From positions 48,187,238-48,251,237 of the forward strand of contig NC_088863.1 in NCBI RefSeq assembly GCF_032884065.1: a stretch of 64,000 bases of DNA. The letters run 5' to 3'. The notes under the pieces were generated by a model, which saw nothing but the letters and a program-made list of their open reading frames with translations, did not search any database and was not told the DNA's origin. This DNA comes from Artemia franciscana. Its lineage: Eukaryota; Arthropoda; Branchiopoda; Anostraca; Artemiidae. Shown in pieces: positions 33,640-45,599 of this stretch. The translations under genes and the position numbers were made by a program. How positions within the stretch are numbered: position 1 is the stretch's first letter; every line of letters starts with the position of its first letter.

Positions 33640-34034
33640 GTTTTTTTATTGGACTTTTAACTTTTGCATCGGCTTGTTTTTTGTCATTAAGTAAGACATA
33701 TCGCCGAACCTTTGTTTCTTTTAATTGTTCAGGTGCATGTACAAAAATTTCTTCTTTTGCCTCAGCTTGTTCTTTGTCATTATTAAATGCAGATCGCCGA
33801 ACCGTTGTTTCTTTTAATCGTTCAGGTGGTGGGACAGAAACTTATTTTTCTTTCAACGATTTATCTAGTCCAGACTTGTGATTTTCAAAAGTATGGTGGG
33901 CATTGATGACCTTATCCATGTCAAATTCCAAAACCTAATTAAAACTGCTATCGTTTTCAATTTGCTTACTTCATTTTACCTCGTCCTGTCTTTCGTCATT
34001 ATGAAATGCATATCGTCGAATCTTTGTTGTTGTT
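33640..34034. repeat. About 93-bp tandem repeat leading into family A copy A1
   Basis: Three related units. Two are adjacent at about 33664 and 33757, sharing CTTGTTxTTTGTCATTA, ATCGCCGAACC and TTGTTTCTTTTAATxGTTCA. A third at about 33978-34034 (GTCTTTCGTCATTATGAAAT, ATCGTCGAATCTTTG) ends where the family A head begins. The period of 31 codons keeps one plus-strand frame open (33681-33881), giving a repeated RRTxVSFNxSG peptide. Probably an effect of the period rather than a gene. Confidence 0.6.
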
Positions 34035-35607
34035 ATGGCACTTGGTATTAACCAAATGACATAGCGATCGCAAATTCTGTCGGTCGGTCTGTCCCAGTTT
34101 TGCTAGTTTAGGCACTTCCAGATAACCTAGGACGAACGGGTGATCGGGTCTTAATGAAATTTGGTATTTAGAAGGATATCGTGTCTCAAAGTTTATATTT
34201 TAAATCCTGACGGGATTTGGTTACATTGGGGGGAGTTGGAGGAGGAAACCTAAGATCCTGAAAAACGCTTAGAGTGGAGAGATCGGGATGAAACTTGGTG
34301 GAAAAACTAAGCACAAGTCCTAGATTTGTGGTTTATATGACAGGAAGGGATCCGCTCTCTTTGGGGAAGTTGGGGGGAGGGTTAATTCTAAAAAATTAGA
34401 AAAAATCAGGTATTTTTAACTTACGAAGGAGTGATCGGATCCTAATGAAATTTCATATTTACAAGGACCTCATAACTCGGATCTCTCATTATAAATCCTG
34501 ACTGGATCCAGTGTCATTGGGAGGGGATCTCGGAAAAGGCTTAGAGCGGAGGGATCGGGATGAAATTTAGTGAAAAAATAAGCACAAATCCTAAATACGT
34601 GATTGACGTAACTGGAACGGATCCGCTCTCATTGGGGGAGTTGGGGGGAGGGTTAATTCTGAAAAATTAGAAAAAAGGAGGCATTTTTAACTTACGAAGG
34701 AGTGATTGGATCTTAATGAAATTTGATATTTACAAGGACCTCGTAACTCAGATGTCTCATTTTAATTCTCGGCCGGATCCAGTGTCATTGGGGAGAGTTG
34801 GGGGAGGCGGAAATCTTGGAAAACGCCTAGAGTGGAGAGATTAGGATGAAACTTGGTGGGAAGAATAAGTAAAAGTCCAAAACTACGTGACTGACACATA
34901 CAGACCGGATCTGCTCTCTTTGGGGGAGTTGGGAGGAGGGGGTAATCGAGAAAAATTAGAAAATATGAGGCCTTTGTAACTTACGACCGGGTGATCAGAT
35001 ATTAGTGAAATTTGATATTTAGAAGGATCTTGTGCTTCAGAGCTGTTATTTTAAATCATGACCAGATACGGTGACATTAGGGGGAGTTGGAGGGGTAAAC
35101 CTGAAATCGTGGAAAACGCTTAGAGTGGAGAGATCGGGATGGAACTTGGTGGGTAGAATAAGAAAATGTCGCAGATACGTGATTGACGTAACCGGACTGG
35201 ATCCGCTCTCTTTGGGGTAGTTAGGGGGGGGGGTTTAGTGCTTTGGAGAGTTTGGTGCTTCTGGGTGCACTAAGACAATGAAAATTGGTTGGCGAGCCAG
35301 GGACCTGCACAAATTGTCTTGATAAAGTTGTTTTCCCGATTCGACCATCTAGGGGGGGGTTGAAAGGAGAGGAATAATTTTAAAAAATGAGGTATTTTTA
35401 ACTTAGTGAGGTATTTTTAAAATTTTGATATTTAGAAGGACCTTTTGTCTCAGAGCTCTTATTTTAAATCCCGACCGGCATTATGCCTCTGATTTTCCTT
35501 TGAAATTAATCTATTGATCCTTAGAATTTTGCTAGAGCTCATGTCATATGATCTCTTGGCTCTTCCGACCTCGTCACAAGTACCATATGAGCTCTTAGCT
35601 CTTGTTT
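34035..35607 (+). mobile_element. Family A element, copy A1
   Basis: The head begins ATGGCACTTGGTATTAACCA (the ideal hairpin CACTTGGTATTAACCAAGTG is slightly imperfect here) followed by GCGATCGCAAATTCTGTCGG. Then come about four monomers of about 290 bp, each with GTGATCGGATCTTAATGAAA, CAGAGCTCTTATTTTAAATC, GGAAAACGCTTAGAGTGGAG and GGATCCGCTCTCTTTGGGG, and two G-rich tracts. The GGATCCGCTCTC box falls at about 34350, 34622, 34915 and 35206. The tail contains GAATTTTGCTAGAGCTCAT and ends CATATGAGCTCTTAGCTCTT. No coding. A hairpin head, central minisatellite and fixed tail are the layout of Helentron-associated (HINE/DINE-1-like) elements. Confidence 0.75.
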
Positions 35608-35784
35608 TTAACAAAGGTATGGTAGGCATGGATGACCTTATCCAAGTCCAAATCCCAGACCCAATCATTGCTATCATTTTAATTTTAACCGCTTTTCTTC
35701 TAGCCGCGCGTTTTTACTCTTTATTTTCATTTTTGACTCGCTCACTTGCTTGGTGTCGTAGATACAGGGTTTCCTCCCCTTTTT
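35608..35784. repeat. Spacer between A1 and A2, duplicated from before A1
   Basis: GTATGGTAGGCATGGATGAC and CTTATCCAAGTCCAAATCCC match, with changes, GTATGGTGGGCATTGATGAC and CTTATCCATGTCAAATTCCA at about 33890-33930. The sequence before both A heads is therefore related, and A1 plus its flank may have been duplicated in tandem to give A2. The word TTTAACAAAGGTATG follows the A1 tail. Confidence 0.6.
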
Positions 35785-37865
35785 ATGGCACTTACTGTTA
35801 ACAAAGTGACATATAGCGATCGCAAATTCTGTTGGTCTGTCTGTCCCTGTTTTGCTACTTTAGGCACTTCCAGGTAAGCTAGGACGATGAAATTTGGCAG
35901 GTGTATCAGGGACCGCACCAGATTAAATTAGAAATAGTCGTTTTCTGGGTTTGACCATCTGGGAGGAGTGGGGGGGGGTGTTTAATTCGAAAAAAATAGA
36001 AAAAATGAAGTATTTTTAACCTACAAACGGGTGATGGGATCTTAATGAAATTTGATATTTGGAAGAAAGTTGTGTCTCAGAGCTCTTATTTTAAATCCCG
36101 ACCAGATCCGGTGACATTGGGGGGAGTTGGAGGAAGGAACCTGGAATCTTGGAAAACGCTTAGAGTGGGGAGGGATCGGGATGAAACTTGGTGGGAAAAA
36201 CAAGCAGAAGTCCTAGATACGTGATTGGCATAACCGGAACAGATCTGCTCTGTTTTGGGGAGTTGGGGGGGGAAGGGGTAATTCTGAAAAATTAGAAAAA
36301 TGAGGTATTTTTAACTTACGAAGGAGTGATCGGATCTTAATGAAATTTGGAGTTTGGAAGGATATCGTTTCTCAGGGCTCTTATTTAAAGTCCTGACTGG
36401 ATCCGGTGATATTAGGAGGAATTGAGGGGGGACCTAAAATCTTGGAAAACGCTTAGAGTGCAGGGATCGGGATGAAACTTGGTGGGAAAAATAAGCATAA
36501 GTCCTAGATATGTGATTGACATAACCGAAACGGATCCGCTCTCTTTGGGGGTGTTGGGGGAGGGGGAGGATTAGTGCTGTAAATTTGAAAAAATGAGGTA
36601 TTTTTAACTTACGAAGGAGTGATCGGATCTTGATTAAATTTGATGTTTGGAAGGATATCGTGTCTCAGAGCTCTTATTTTTAATCCCGACCGGATCCGGT
36701 GACATTGGAGGGAGGGGGTGGGGGGGGAACATAAACCTTGGAAAACGCTTAGAGTTGAGGGATAAGGATGAAACTTGGTGGTAAAAATAATCGTAAGTCC
36801 TAGATACGTGACTGAAATAACTGGAACGGATCCGCTCTCTTCAGGGGAGTTGGGGGGAGGAGGGTTAATTCTGAAAAATTAAAACAACGAGGTATTTTTA
36901 ACTTTCGAAAGAGTGATCGGATCTTAATGAAATTTGATATTTAGAAGGATATCGTGTCTCGGAGCTCTTATTTGAAATCCCGACCGGATCTGGCAATATT
37001 GGGGGAGTTGGGGGGCTTAAAATCTCGGAAAACTCTTAGAATTGAGGAATCGGAATGAAACTTGATGGAAAAATAATTATGAGTTCTAGATACGTGATTG
37101 ATATAACCGGAACGATCCGCTCTCTTTGGCGGAGTTGGGGAGGGGGTCTAAGTCTGAAAAATTGAAAAAATTAGGTATTTTTAACTTCCGAGGGAGTGAT
37201 CGGATCTTAATGAAATTTGATATTTGGAAGGATATCATCTCTCAGAGCTCTTATTTTAAATCTCGACTGGATCCGGTGAAGGGAAAATAGGGGAGGGGCG
37301 GAACCTAAAATCTTGGAAAACGCTTAGAGTGGAGGGGTCGGGATGAAACTTCTTAAGAAAAATAAGCACAAGTCCTCGATACGGGACTGACATGAACGGA
37401 ACGGATCTGTTCTCTTTTGGGGAGTTGGGGGGAGGGTTAATTCTAAAAATAGAAAAAATGAGGTATTTTTAACTTTCAAAAGAGTGATCATATCTTAATG
37501 AAATTTCTTATTTAGAAGGACCTCGAAACTCAGATCTTTTATTTTAAATCCCGACCGGATCCAGTGTCTTTAGGGGGGGGGGGCAGAAATCTTGGAAAAC
37601 GCTTAAAGCGGAGAGATCAGGATGAAACTTGGTGGAAAGAATAAGCACGAATAGGTGATCGGATCTTAATGAATTTTAATATTTGAAAGGACCTCGTGAC
37701 TGAGAGCTCTTATTTTAAATCCCGACCGGCATTAAACCTCTGAATTTCCTTTTAAAGCAATCTATTGATTCTTAGAATTTTGCTAGAGCTCATACCTTAT
37801 GAGTTTTTGGCTCAGGGCTCTTCCGACCTCGTCACAGTTGCCATATGAGCTCTTAGCTCTTGTTT
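35785..37865 (+). mobile_element. Family A element, copy A2 (longest array)
   Basis: The head at 35785 (ATGGCACTTACTGTTAACAA, then GCGATCGCAAATTCTGTTGG) is followed by a unit absent from the A1 head: TAGGCACTTCCAGGTAAGCT, then AGATTAAATTAGAAATAGTC. It continues with about six monomers of about 290 bp. The GGATC(C/T)GCTCTC-type box is at about 36240, 36533, 36829, 37116 and 37404. The tail is at about 37700-37865 and ends GAGCTCTTAGCTCTTGTTT. Monomers differ by many substitutions, and G-tract length is very variable. Confidence 0.75.
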
Positions 37866-38740
37866 CGAGAATTAAGCAAATTTTCTAAGACCCGTAGCTT
37901 TTGATCGGTAACACTAAACTTAATGAATTTCATATACTTTAAAACAGCATAATAAGCTAATTTTTTGATGTATTTAATGATGTTTTTTAGAGTTTTGGTT
38001 GATAATGAGACACGTCGCTCCTTACTTACAGTTCGTTACCACAAATTGCTTGATTATGTGAACACTGGCTTTGCACTAAGTGTGTTTAAGCCTTTCAGGT
38101 AGGAAATTTGGTGTCCCAAGATTCCATAATTTCTGACTTAAAAAAAAATAAAATTCTGATCAATTTCATAATAGTGAATATGCAAGTTATGAGATGATTA
38201 GCGCTTGATACTGAAAACCAGAAACCTTAGGCATTTTTACTTTACTACGATCTTGTGCGGATTGTTACTCTCTTGTGTGATTGGTTTATGTAAAAGGTTA
38301 CACAGAACCGTACGAAAGAACTTGGCACCATGTTTTAATATGTAAGCTGAGCAGAAGCCTTTGTTTCCTTATCTATTTTCTTTGTTTTTACATAACATAA
38401 TGTGGTCAACGATACGTGAAGATAATTAAAATTTATTTTTGAAGCTAGTATTTAGCTATGAAGAGTGGACTACGATGAATGGACTCAAGAAAAATTTCAC
38501 TAGCCGGAGATGGCTCCCAAGAAGAATACTGCCTTTGAGGTTGAGGGTTTAGGGAGTCACTTCTATAGTCCAAGGACAATTCCCCTCTTCTTTTGTCGCG
38601 TTTCCTTTTGTTTTTACGATCATCTGTGAATATGCTCTTCGGATTCATAGATCAAAAGAAGACACGATTTTTCCCAGCAGATTATCATGGCAAAATAAAA
38701 GTTGCTAATTCAAGCGTATTTCATGGGTAATGGATATAGA
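37866..38740. other. Family B right-end fragment and non-coding sequence
   Basis: 37905-38045 matches the right end of family B: CTTTTGATCGGTAACACTAA, GTTTTGGTTGATAATGAGAC and GTCGCTCCTTACTTACAGTT. The rest to 38740 shows nothing recognised; the minus-strand frame 38445-38648 is short and unmatched. Confidence 0.5.
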
Positions 38741-38749
38741 TATACATAT

Positions 38750-38999
<250 letters not shown>

Positions 39000-39139
39000 C
39001 GCCGGGCCCTGGCATTCGGCACGTGCCAGGTTTCTATATATGCATTCTCATTGTCACCAACAACGATATATATTATACTTGAAACTATTGGTTTTCATTT
39101 TTAAAGTTTTTGAAGTGTTGTAATCCCTTGTTATAAAAT

Positions 39140-39560
39140 ATCGCCCTCTTTAATCGATTAAAAAGCCCAGAGGGCAACTAACCCTTCCCTAACGCCCCTT
39201 TTTAGTTAAAGACATCCGATCAAAATTTTGAGATTTTATTTGATTCAGTATGTTTGAAATGTCCCACAATTATGCCTTTGGGATGACACGATCCCCCATA
39301 GGCCGCGGGGAAAGAACTGTAAGCTACGCAATTTGCGGATGGGAGGCGGATTTTACGTGGAGAGGAAAGTTTTTTGGGGGAATTTTTATCTGGAGAGGGG
39401 GGAGAACGTTGCTTGATTAGAAAAAGGTCAAAAACTAAGTAAAAAAAGTTTTTACAACTGAAAGTAAGAAGCAACATTAAATCTTAAAACGAACCGAGGT
39501 TATTTCATATATGAAGGGGTGCTCCTTCCTCAACTTCTGCTGTTTACCCTAAAGTTTGAG
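39140..39560. repeat. Family B fragments, inverted and direct pieces
   Basis: About 39160-39300 is the inverted interior of family B (AGAGGGCAACTAACCCTTCC; GGGATGACACGATCCCCCAT). About 39445-39560 is a direct left end (ACAACTGAAAGTAAGAAGCA ACATTAAA..., then CATATATGAAGGGGTGCTCC, CCCTAAAGTTT). No coding. Confidence 0.6.
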
Positions 39561-41185
39561 TTTTTGTAACAATTATTTAAGAAAGGCTATTCAATGACTA
39601 GATCCGTTGAATTTGAATAAGAAGTATTTTTGAAGAGCTTTAAGACTTCAGTCGAACAGTAAGGGCTATAGAAGGAGAGCCCCTCTCCTTTACACTTTAA
39701 TTTGTGTTTGTTTCAAGTTTTAAAGTTGCTCATACTTTCAGTTTTTTTTTTATACATTTCTGCACCTATTTTAGGTGCATTTGTGTTAGGTGCTATGTTA
39801 TTTGTGCACCAATAATAAACATTATAAAATAATACTTTCTGCTAATTGTAGTAATATTGCTAATTAATGCGATAAATTTTAGTTTTCTTTCCTTCTATTA
39901 TTATTAGCATTAACATTTTGTTTAGGTTTTTGATTTTTCTTGTTTTTTTAAGTATTTTGCTAATGTTTAATAATTTAGTCTTTAATTGAAGGGCTATGAG
40001 AGAAATTTGAATCAGTTGGCTTTCTTCCAAAGAGTTCTTTGCCAAATCTAAGAACTAAATATAGACAGCATCTTAGACTACACACGTTTGGTCCTACAAG
40101 AGAAAGTGTTGAAAGGGGCATCCTCAAAGGATTTTTTTTATAATAATTTCAAAAATAAAAACTAATTTTTCAAGTTCATTTTCTCAAAGGAAACTGAACT
40201 CCGGGAATCCCCCACTCTTTATTTTCTTCAAATCAAAAATGTTAACTACAAAAATAGAATTTTCAGCTTAAACCTTTACAAATACTTACTTTTTAAATAT
40301 TATTCCCTGTCAATCCAAGAGGATTTTATTTATTTTTAAATTTTCCAAGCCTTGCACTTAGAAATGACGTCCAGTGTAAAGTGTTTGGAGGTAATATCTG
40401 AGCTACCAAGCATTGAAACAAGCAGATAATCTGGTCTAATGTTTGTCAGCTGTAGGCAGAAAGACATATAACTTATACTGGGTGCAAATCCCTCTTTAAA
40501 GGGGTAGTTGGTCTACTTCAAAATTTCTATGGCCAACTGCCAAAAATGTCGTATATTTGAAATTGTATATCTTTTTCTTTAAAATATTTTTCTTGTTTTG
40601 TACAGAAAATATCATATTAGGAGTACCATCCATTCAAACTGAATCAAAAGTAATTTTATTTAAAAAATGACCATGTTCTACGTACTAATAACTAAATAAG
40701 TATGACTTAGCGAATCAAAAAAATTATTTTTACAAAGGATTTTTACAAAATCGATCAAATTTTTACTGTACAAATTTGATTTTTTAAAAATTTAAAATGG
40801 TGTCCTTGGTAAAATATTAGATATTTGAAATCTACAAGAAAAAATAGTTGGTTGTATCTATAGTTGACTTCTCAATCTACTGGGTTCAATGCAACACCAG
40901 TTGAGTAGCTAGTTATAATCAGTAAGTTTATACATACGCTCATTAAATTTTCTATGATTTTGATTTCTGAGTTTGCTTGATTAATGTGCTATTTATGACT
41001 ATAACCAGTAGATTTGAATGTAAAGTTCATAACCAGGTCCAATTTTTATATGAAATGAGAAATTGTACTGCTATTAATTAAATTAAGAAGGAAGGGTGCC
41101 CCTCCGTAATTAAGAAGGAATGGTGGCCTCAGGAAATTATTATTGCCTCAATCCAGAGAAAGATTGGGACTAATACATCTTCTCA
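39561..41185. other. Non-coding sequence
   Basis: AT-rich; a frame of 61 codons at 39860-40045 (-) is of low complexity and not called. Probably intron or intergenic. Nothing recognised. Confidence 0.3.
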
Positions 41186-41188
41186 AGT

Positions 41189-41518
41189 CTACACGAAGTG
41201 CTCATGCCAGTTTAAAAATCGACAACATGAAGTCCATGCGGCCTCCAGTATGAATGGAGACTTTGTCCAATCTTGGGGGCCCATCTTGTTAGAACATGGT
41301 TTTGCACACTTGCCATATTCTTCTGTTAACAAGAGTTGAAATCCTGCAAAATCCATTTTAAGCCGATTACCTTCAACTGATAATACATTCATGCCTGTAA
41401 ATATTTTACTTCTATGTGGAGGCAGCCTACAATTGATAACTGATCCTGTAAGAGTATTTTCAGCCCACAAAAGCCAACCAAAACAGACTAAACTCTGAAG
41501 AATTATTATAACTTGCAT
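41189..41518 (-). CDS. Candidate 109-residue secreted protein or first exon
   Basis: Complex, evenly composed minus-strand frame from ATG at 41518 to TAG at 41189, in an otherwise frame-poor region. The first 20 residues (MQVIIILQSLVCFGWLLWAE) look like a signal peptide, with possible cleavage near the AEN. After that there are six cysteines in the rest of the chain: one at VINC, two in GKCAKPC, and two adjacent in SCC plus any upstream. A donor-like site (GAAG|GTAATC) lies inside, so it might be a first exon rather than a single-exon gene. No family recognised. Nothing upstream identifies a promoter. Confidence 0.3.
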   Translation of the reverse strand: MQVIIILQSLVCFGWLLWAENTLTGSVINCRLPPHRSKIFTGMNVLSVEGNRLKMDFAGFQLLLTEEYGKCAKPCSNKMGPQDWTKSPFILEAAWTSCCRFLNWHEHFV

Positions 41519-43008
41519 TGCCGAAAATACTTGGTGTTAAATTCAGGATTTTGTATGGTCAAAATAAACCGACAAAGGATATTACATAACATTTAGCGTC
41601 TATTCCATTAATTACGAAGGTAATATTTGAACTATGAACTACTTTTTTTTAAAAAGAAGAAGAAAAGAGCAACCACTTGTATTGATATGTTCATAACATC
41701 CATTGCAACATATGAATAGAAAGATATGTTCTAGTTATGGAAATATTAAATATGACCATAAGATACTCCCCCCTCTCAGAGAAAAATGGTAATGACACCA
41801 TTGATTCAAAACTGGGAAGATCTACGACCGGGGATCAACTTGAATACTGAATAACGGGAGAAGTACGTGTGTAGAAGGGGGTGTTTCCTCAAGATTTTGA
41901 GTTAAATTAAGTCAGTGATTTTCTTACACCAATTGTAGTTTTATGCCTAAATTTATTTTTTTCTTTTGAAATAAGGTCCTCTTTTAATATAGGTAAATGT
42001 CTTTGTAACTATTTAGTATAAGTCATAAATATGTTCGATAAAATAAATCTTATGTGAACTGCTGAGAAATGTTATGTTGGGGATTAAAGTTATTTTTCAT
42101 TCATATTTTTTCTGAAGCAATATTTGATCAACGTGCTTTTGCTTAAAACTTGTGTTATTCCCATATTTCTGAGTTTGGCGTCCAAGACACTTTTCCCTCT
42201 TACAAATGTTTGACCTTTTATGTATTGGGATTATGTAGCTCCACAAACTGTGCAAGTACCCAGTCCAGTAGATTTAACTAAAACTAGAATCCTTGTTCAA
42301 ACACTACCCTAAGAATATGATAATCTTAAATAAAAGTGTTTGAGCTCCATACCTCCCCTTCCCATTTTGGGGTCATCTCGTCTTCGAGTACCCGCTTAAC
42401 TTTATATTTCAAAGCTCAGAGTTGGTTGGTATATCCGAAACGATCGTTTTTGTCCATGTGAAAACATAGTATCGTCCAGATTTTTTCTTACCCTCTTTTA
42501 ATAATTGCTCATATGCCAAATTTAGTAGTCTATCTCTCGGTAACTGCACATTCCTTAGCAGTAAGCTTGTAACTAGAGACAAATGTAGTATTTCAAAAAC
42601 TGAGTATAAGTCGGTCTATGCATCCTACTTTTTAAATATTTTTACTGTAAACTTTCTTGTTGAGCAGGTCTCTCATACCACCAAGTCTTTGTGCTATTGT
42701 GTTTTATCTTTTGTTAATAAAGGGCCTCTTTGAGTCATTCTTTGTACCGCTTGCTGTTCTCCTGAAAACCAAATACATTCCGATTTTCCTCTTGTTTGAC
42801 CAAAAATAAGATATCTATACCGACCATTAGTTCAGAAAATATTGGCAAATACCGCTGTATTATTTTTTCAAAAGATGGACCGCTACCCAATCCCTTCTAA
42901 AAAGTAAATATACTGTATTATTTATGATTCCTGCTACTAAAAATAGCTGTTTTTATAATTCACAATATGTAGCTTTAAATTTTTTATCTACATTTGGATC
43001 TTTTGCAG
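41519..43008. other. Non-coding, probable intron ending at a good 3' splice site
   Basis: No coding signal. The last bases TTTGGATCTTTTGCAG (to 43008) are a strong acceptor for the kinase exon on the plus strand. Confidence 0.4.
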
Positions 43009-43179
43009 GATAAATCTTGGGTCAGATAATGCAGAGTTTTGTCAAGTCTTCCCAAAACCTCAACTAGAAAGGGAATTCACTGATATCAATTTTTTGTCTA
43101 GAGGTGGCTTTGGACGAGTTTTTAAAGCCAAACACATATTAGATGGAAACATGTATGCGATCAAAACAGTTCCTATTAG
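43009..43179 (+). CDS. Exon of an eIF2-alpha kinase (HRI/PERK-like), glycine loop and catalytic lysine
   Basis: 171-nt exon with TTTTGCAG before it and GTATAAAG after it. In phase it reads LGSDNAEFCQVFPKPQLERE, FTDINFLSRGGFGRVFKAKH, ILDGNMYAIKTVPIR. The GxGxxG-type loop is present as SRGGFGRVF, so the first glycine position is S-R-G as in PERK/HRI GRGGFG/GKGGYG. The VAIK lysine is in YAIK. LDGxxYAIKxxxI is typical of eIF2-alpha kinases. It covers beta-1 to beta-3. It enters after the second base of a codon and leaves after the second base, so it cannot join directly to the phase-0 exon at 29431-29835; family alignment also predicts about eight missing residues between them. That exon is on the other strand 13 kb away. 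Confidence 0.8.
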
Positions 43180-43784
43180 GTATAAAGTTTCTTATTACAA
43201 TTCTTAATAGGAATATTGACTTTTTTGAAATTATTTTTGTTCTCATAGTACCTTAATTTTCTTTTGTAATTAAGCATGGATAAGTAGTTTTGTTCCTTGT
43301 ATTTATTCTTCTTCTATTTTTATTATTCTATAGGTAGTAATAAATAACTGCAGTTCATCTGCCCAAAACTCAGCTTGTGATATACAAATTGTCGAATGAC
43401 TGAAAATGAATTTTTGACAGTGTTGTCTGGGGTGCCATTTTGAGAAAACGGACCTGTGATAAGTTTTCAGAGCCTATAATTTCTTAGGGCAGATACCATT
43501 ATTGACTAAATACGAGCTCTAAGTATGAACTTTGAATGCCTATAAAATAGATTTGTTAAAATACTAGATTTTAAAATGTACATGATTTTTTAATTCAGTT
43601 CTATATATATTTTGACTTTTTAGTTTGTCAGGTCCTGGCTGTATCCCAAAGACCCTCCTCCCCATAAACGAGCCCCTAAATAGTTTCATTTGACTCTTTT
43701 GGTGCTAGAACTCTGTTTCGGTGCTAGAAAAATGTGTCAAGTATTTTTCAAGGCGTACATAGAATTTAGTGCCAACTATCTGCT
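43180..43784. other. Non-coding, probable intron
   Basis: Starts with the donor GTATAAAG. No further kinase exon recognised on the plus strand between here and the end of the window. Confidence 0.35.
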
Positions 43785-45098
43785 CTCGTTACACTTGTAA
43801 CGAGGCCGGAAGAGCCAAGAGCTCATATGGTACGGGCTCTTGCAAAATTCTAAGAATCAATAGATTGATTTAAAAGGAAAATCAGAGGCTTAATGCCGGT
43901 CGGGATTTAAAATAAGAGCTCTGAGTCACGAGGTCCTTCTAAATATCAAAATTTATTAAGATCAGATCACCCACTTGTAAGTTATAAATATCTCGTTTTT
44001 TCTAATTTTTCTCTCCCTTCAGCACCCCTAAATGGTTGAATCGTGGAAAACGACTTTATCATTCAATTTTTGGAGCTCCCTGACACGCCTACCAATTTTC
44101 ATTGTCCTAGCATGTCCAGAAGCACCGAACTCGCCAAAGCACTGAACCCCACCCCCTAACTTCCCCAAAGAGAGCGGATCCAGTACGGTTACGTCAATCA
44201 CGTATCTACGACATTTGCTTATTATACCCACCAAGTTTCATCCCAATTTCTCCATTCTTAAGCGTTTTCCAAGATTTCCGGTTTCCCCCTCCAACTCCCC
44301 CCTCCTCAACTCCTCCAGTCACCCGTTCTTAAGATAAAAATACCTCAATTTTTCTAATTTTTCCAAATTAACACCCCCTAGCTCCCCAAAGAGAACGGAT
44401 CCGTTCCAATTATGTCAATCACGTATCTATAACTTGTTCTTATTCTTCCAGTCGAGTTTCATCTCGATTTCTCCACTCTAAGCGTTTTCCAAAATTTCCG
44501 GTTTCCAATATTTCTGTATCCCACCTCCAACCCCTTATGTCCCCGGATCCGATTCGACTTGAAAATGGAGCATCTGAGACATAAGATCCTTCTATATATC
44601 AAGTTTCATTAAGATCCGATCACCCATTCGTAAGATAGCGATACCTCAATTTTCACGTTTTCCAAGAATTCCAGTTTCCCCCTCCAACTCCCCCCAATGT
44701 CACATGATTTGGTTGGTATTTAAAATAAGAGCTCTAATACACAAGATTCTTCTAAATATCAAATTTTATTAAGGTCTGATCACTCGTTCGTATGTTACAA
44801 ATACTTCATTTTTTCTAATTTTTCCTAATTACTCCCCCCCCCAACTCCACCAAAGAGCGGATCCTGTCCGGTTATGTCAGTGACGTATCTTGGACTTGTG
44901 CTTATTCTTCCCCTCCAGATGGTCAAATCGGGGAAACAACAATTTCTAATTTAATCTGGTCTGGTTCCTGATAGGCCTGCCAAATTTCACTGTCCTAGCT
45001 TACCTGCAAGTGCCTAAACTAGCAAAACTGGGACAGACAGACCAACCGACAGAATTTGCGATCGCTATATGTCATTTGGTAGATACCAAGTGCCATAA
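43785..45098 (-). mobile_element. Family A element, copy A3 (inverted)
   Basis: Same layout as A1/A2 on the minus strand. The tail is at 43800-43930 (inverse of ATTAAGCCTCTGATTTTCC and GAGCTCTTATTTTAAATCC). About three monomers carry the inverse of GGATCCGCTCTCTTTGGG near 44160-44180, 44385-44405 and 44870. The head is at 45040-45097 (inverse of ATGGCACTTGGTATCTACCA, then GCGATCGCAAATTCTGTCGG). The tail ends a little earlier than in the other copies: after the ACAAGTG word the flank differs and forms CTCGTTACACTTGTAACGAG, a perfect 20-nt palindrome. Confidence 0.75.
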
Positions 45099-45599
45099 AA
45101 ATTGTAGATGTCAGACAAAACTGAAACGGAATATGGGCGTAATTTTGAACTGCATTTTACGTACAAGGCAAAACAGCCCCCATTGAAGAGGATATTTTGT
45201 ACAAAGGATTTGAGCTGTCTAGCAAAATGTCCAAAACGGAACGCTACAAGTAAATTCTATTGCACACGGAATACAAAATGCTATCAATGGCAAGAAAGAC
45301 ACCATATTATTATTCTATGCATCAAATCTTGAAAGATATCTTTGTTTTGAAATAGATAGCGCTCTTGTATTTGCCATGGTCTATCATGTATTAAAAGGAA
45401 AACATGTAACATGTTGGCTTCAAAATAAAAACTAAATGAAACAAATTTATTTTTCACCAAAACTAATGATTTTGAATAGATATATTATTTTATGAATAGA
45501 TGCGAATAGCGTTTCTTTGTATGAATCGTTGTATTTTTTTTTTTTTTTGATTATTTGTTTCTAATTTTCAGTTTTCTGTAGAAAAACAATAAAAAAAAT
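45099..45599. other. Unassigned sequence with a 74-codon cysteine-containing frame
   Basis: The plus-strand frame 45108-45332 contains six cysteines (CTKDLSCLAKCPKR; FYCTRNTKCYQW) and is more complex than its surroundings, but begins at the junction of a repeat and shows no signal peptide. Function unknown; may be chance. The rest is AT-rich. Confidence 0.2.
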
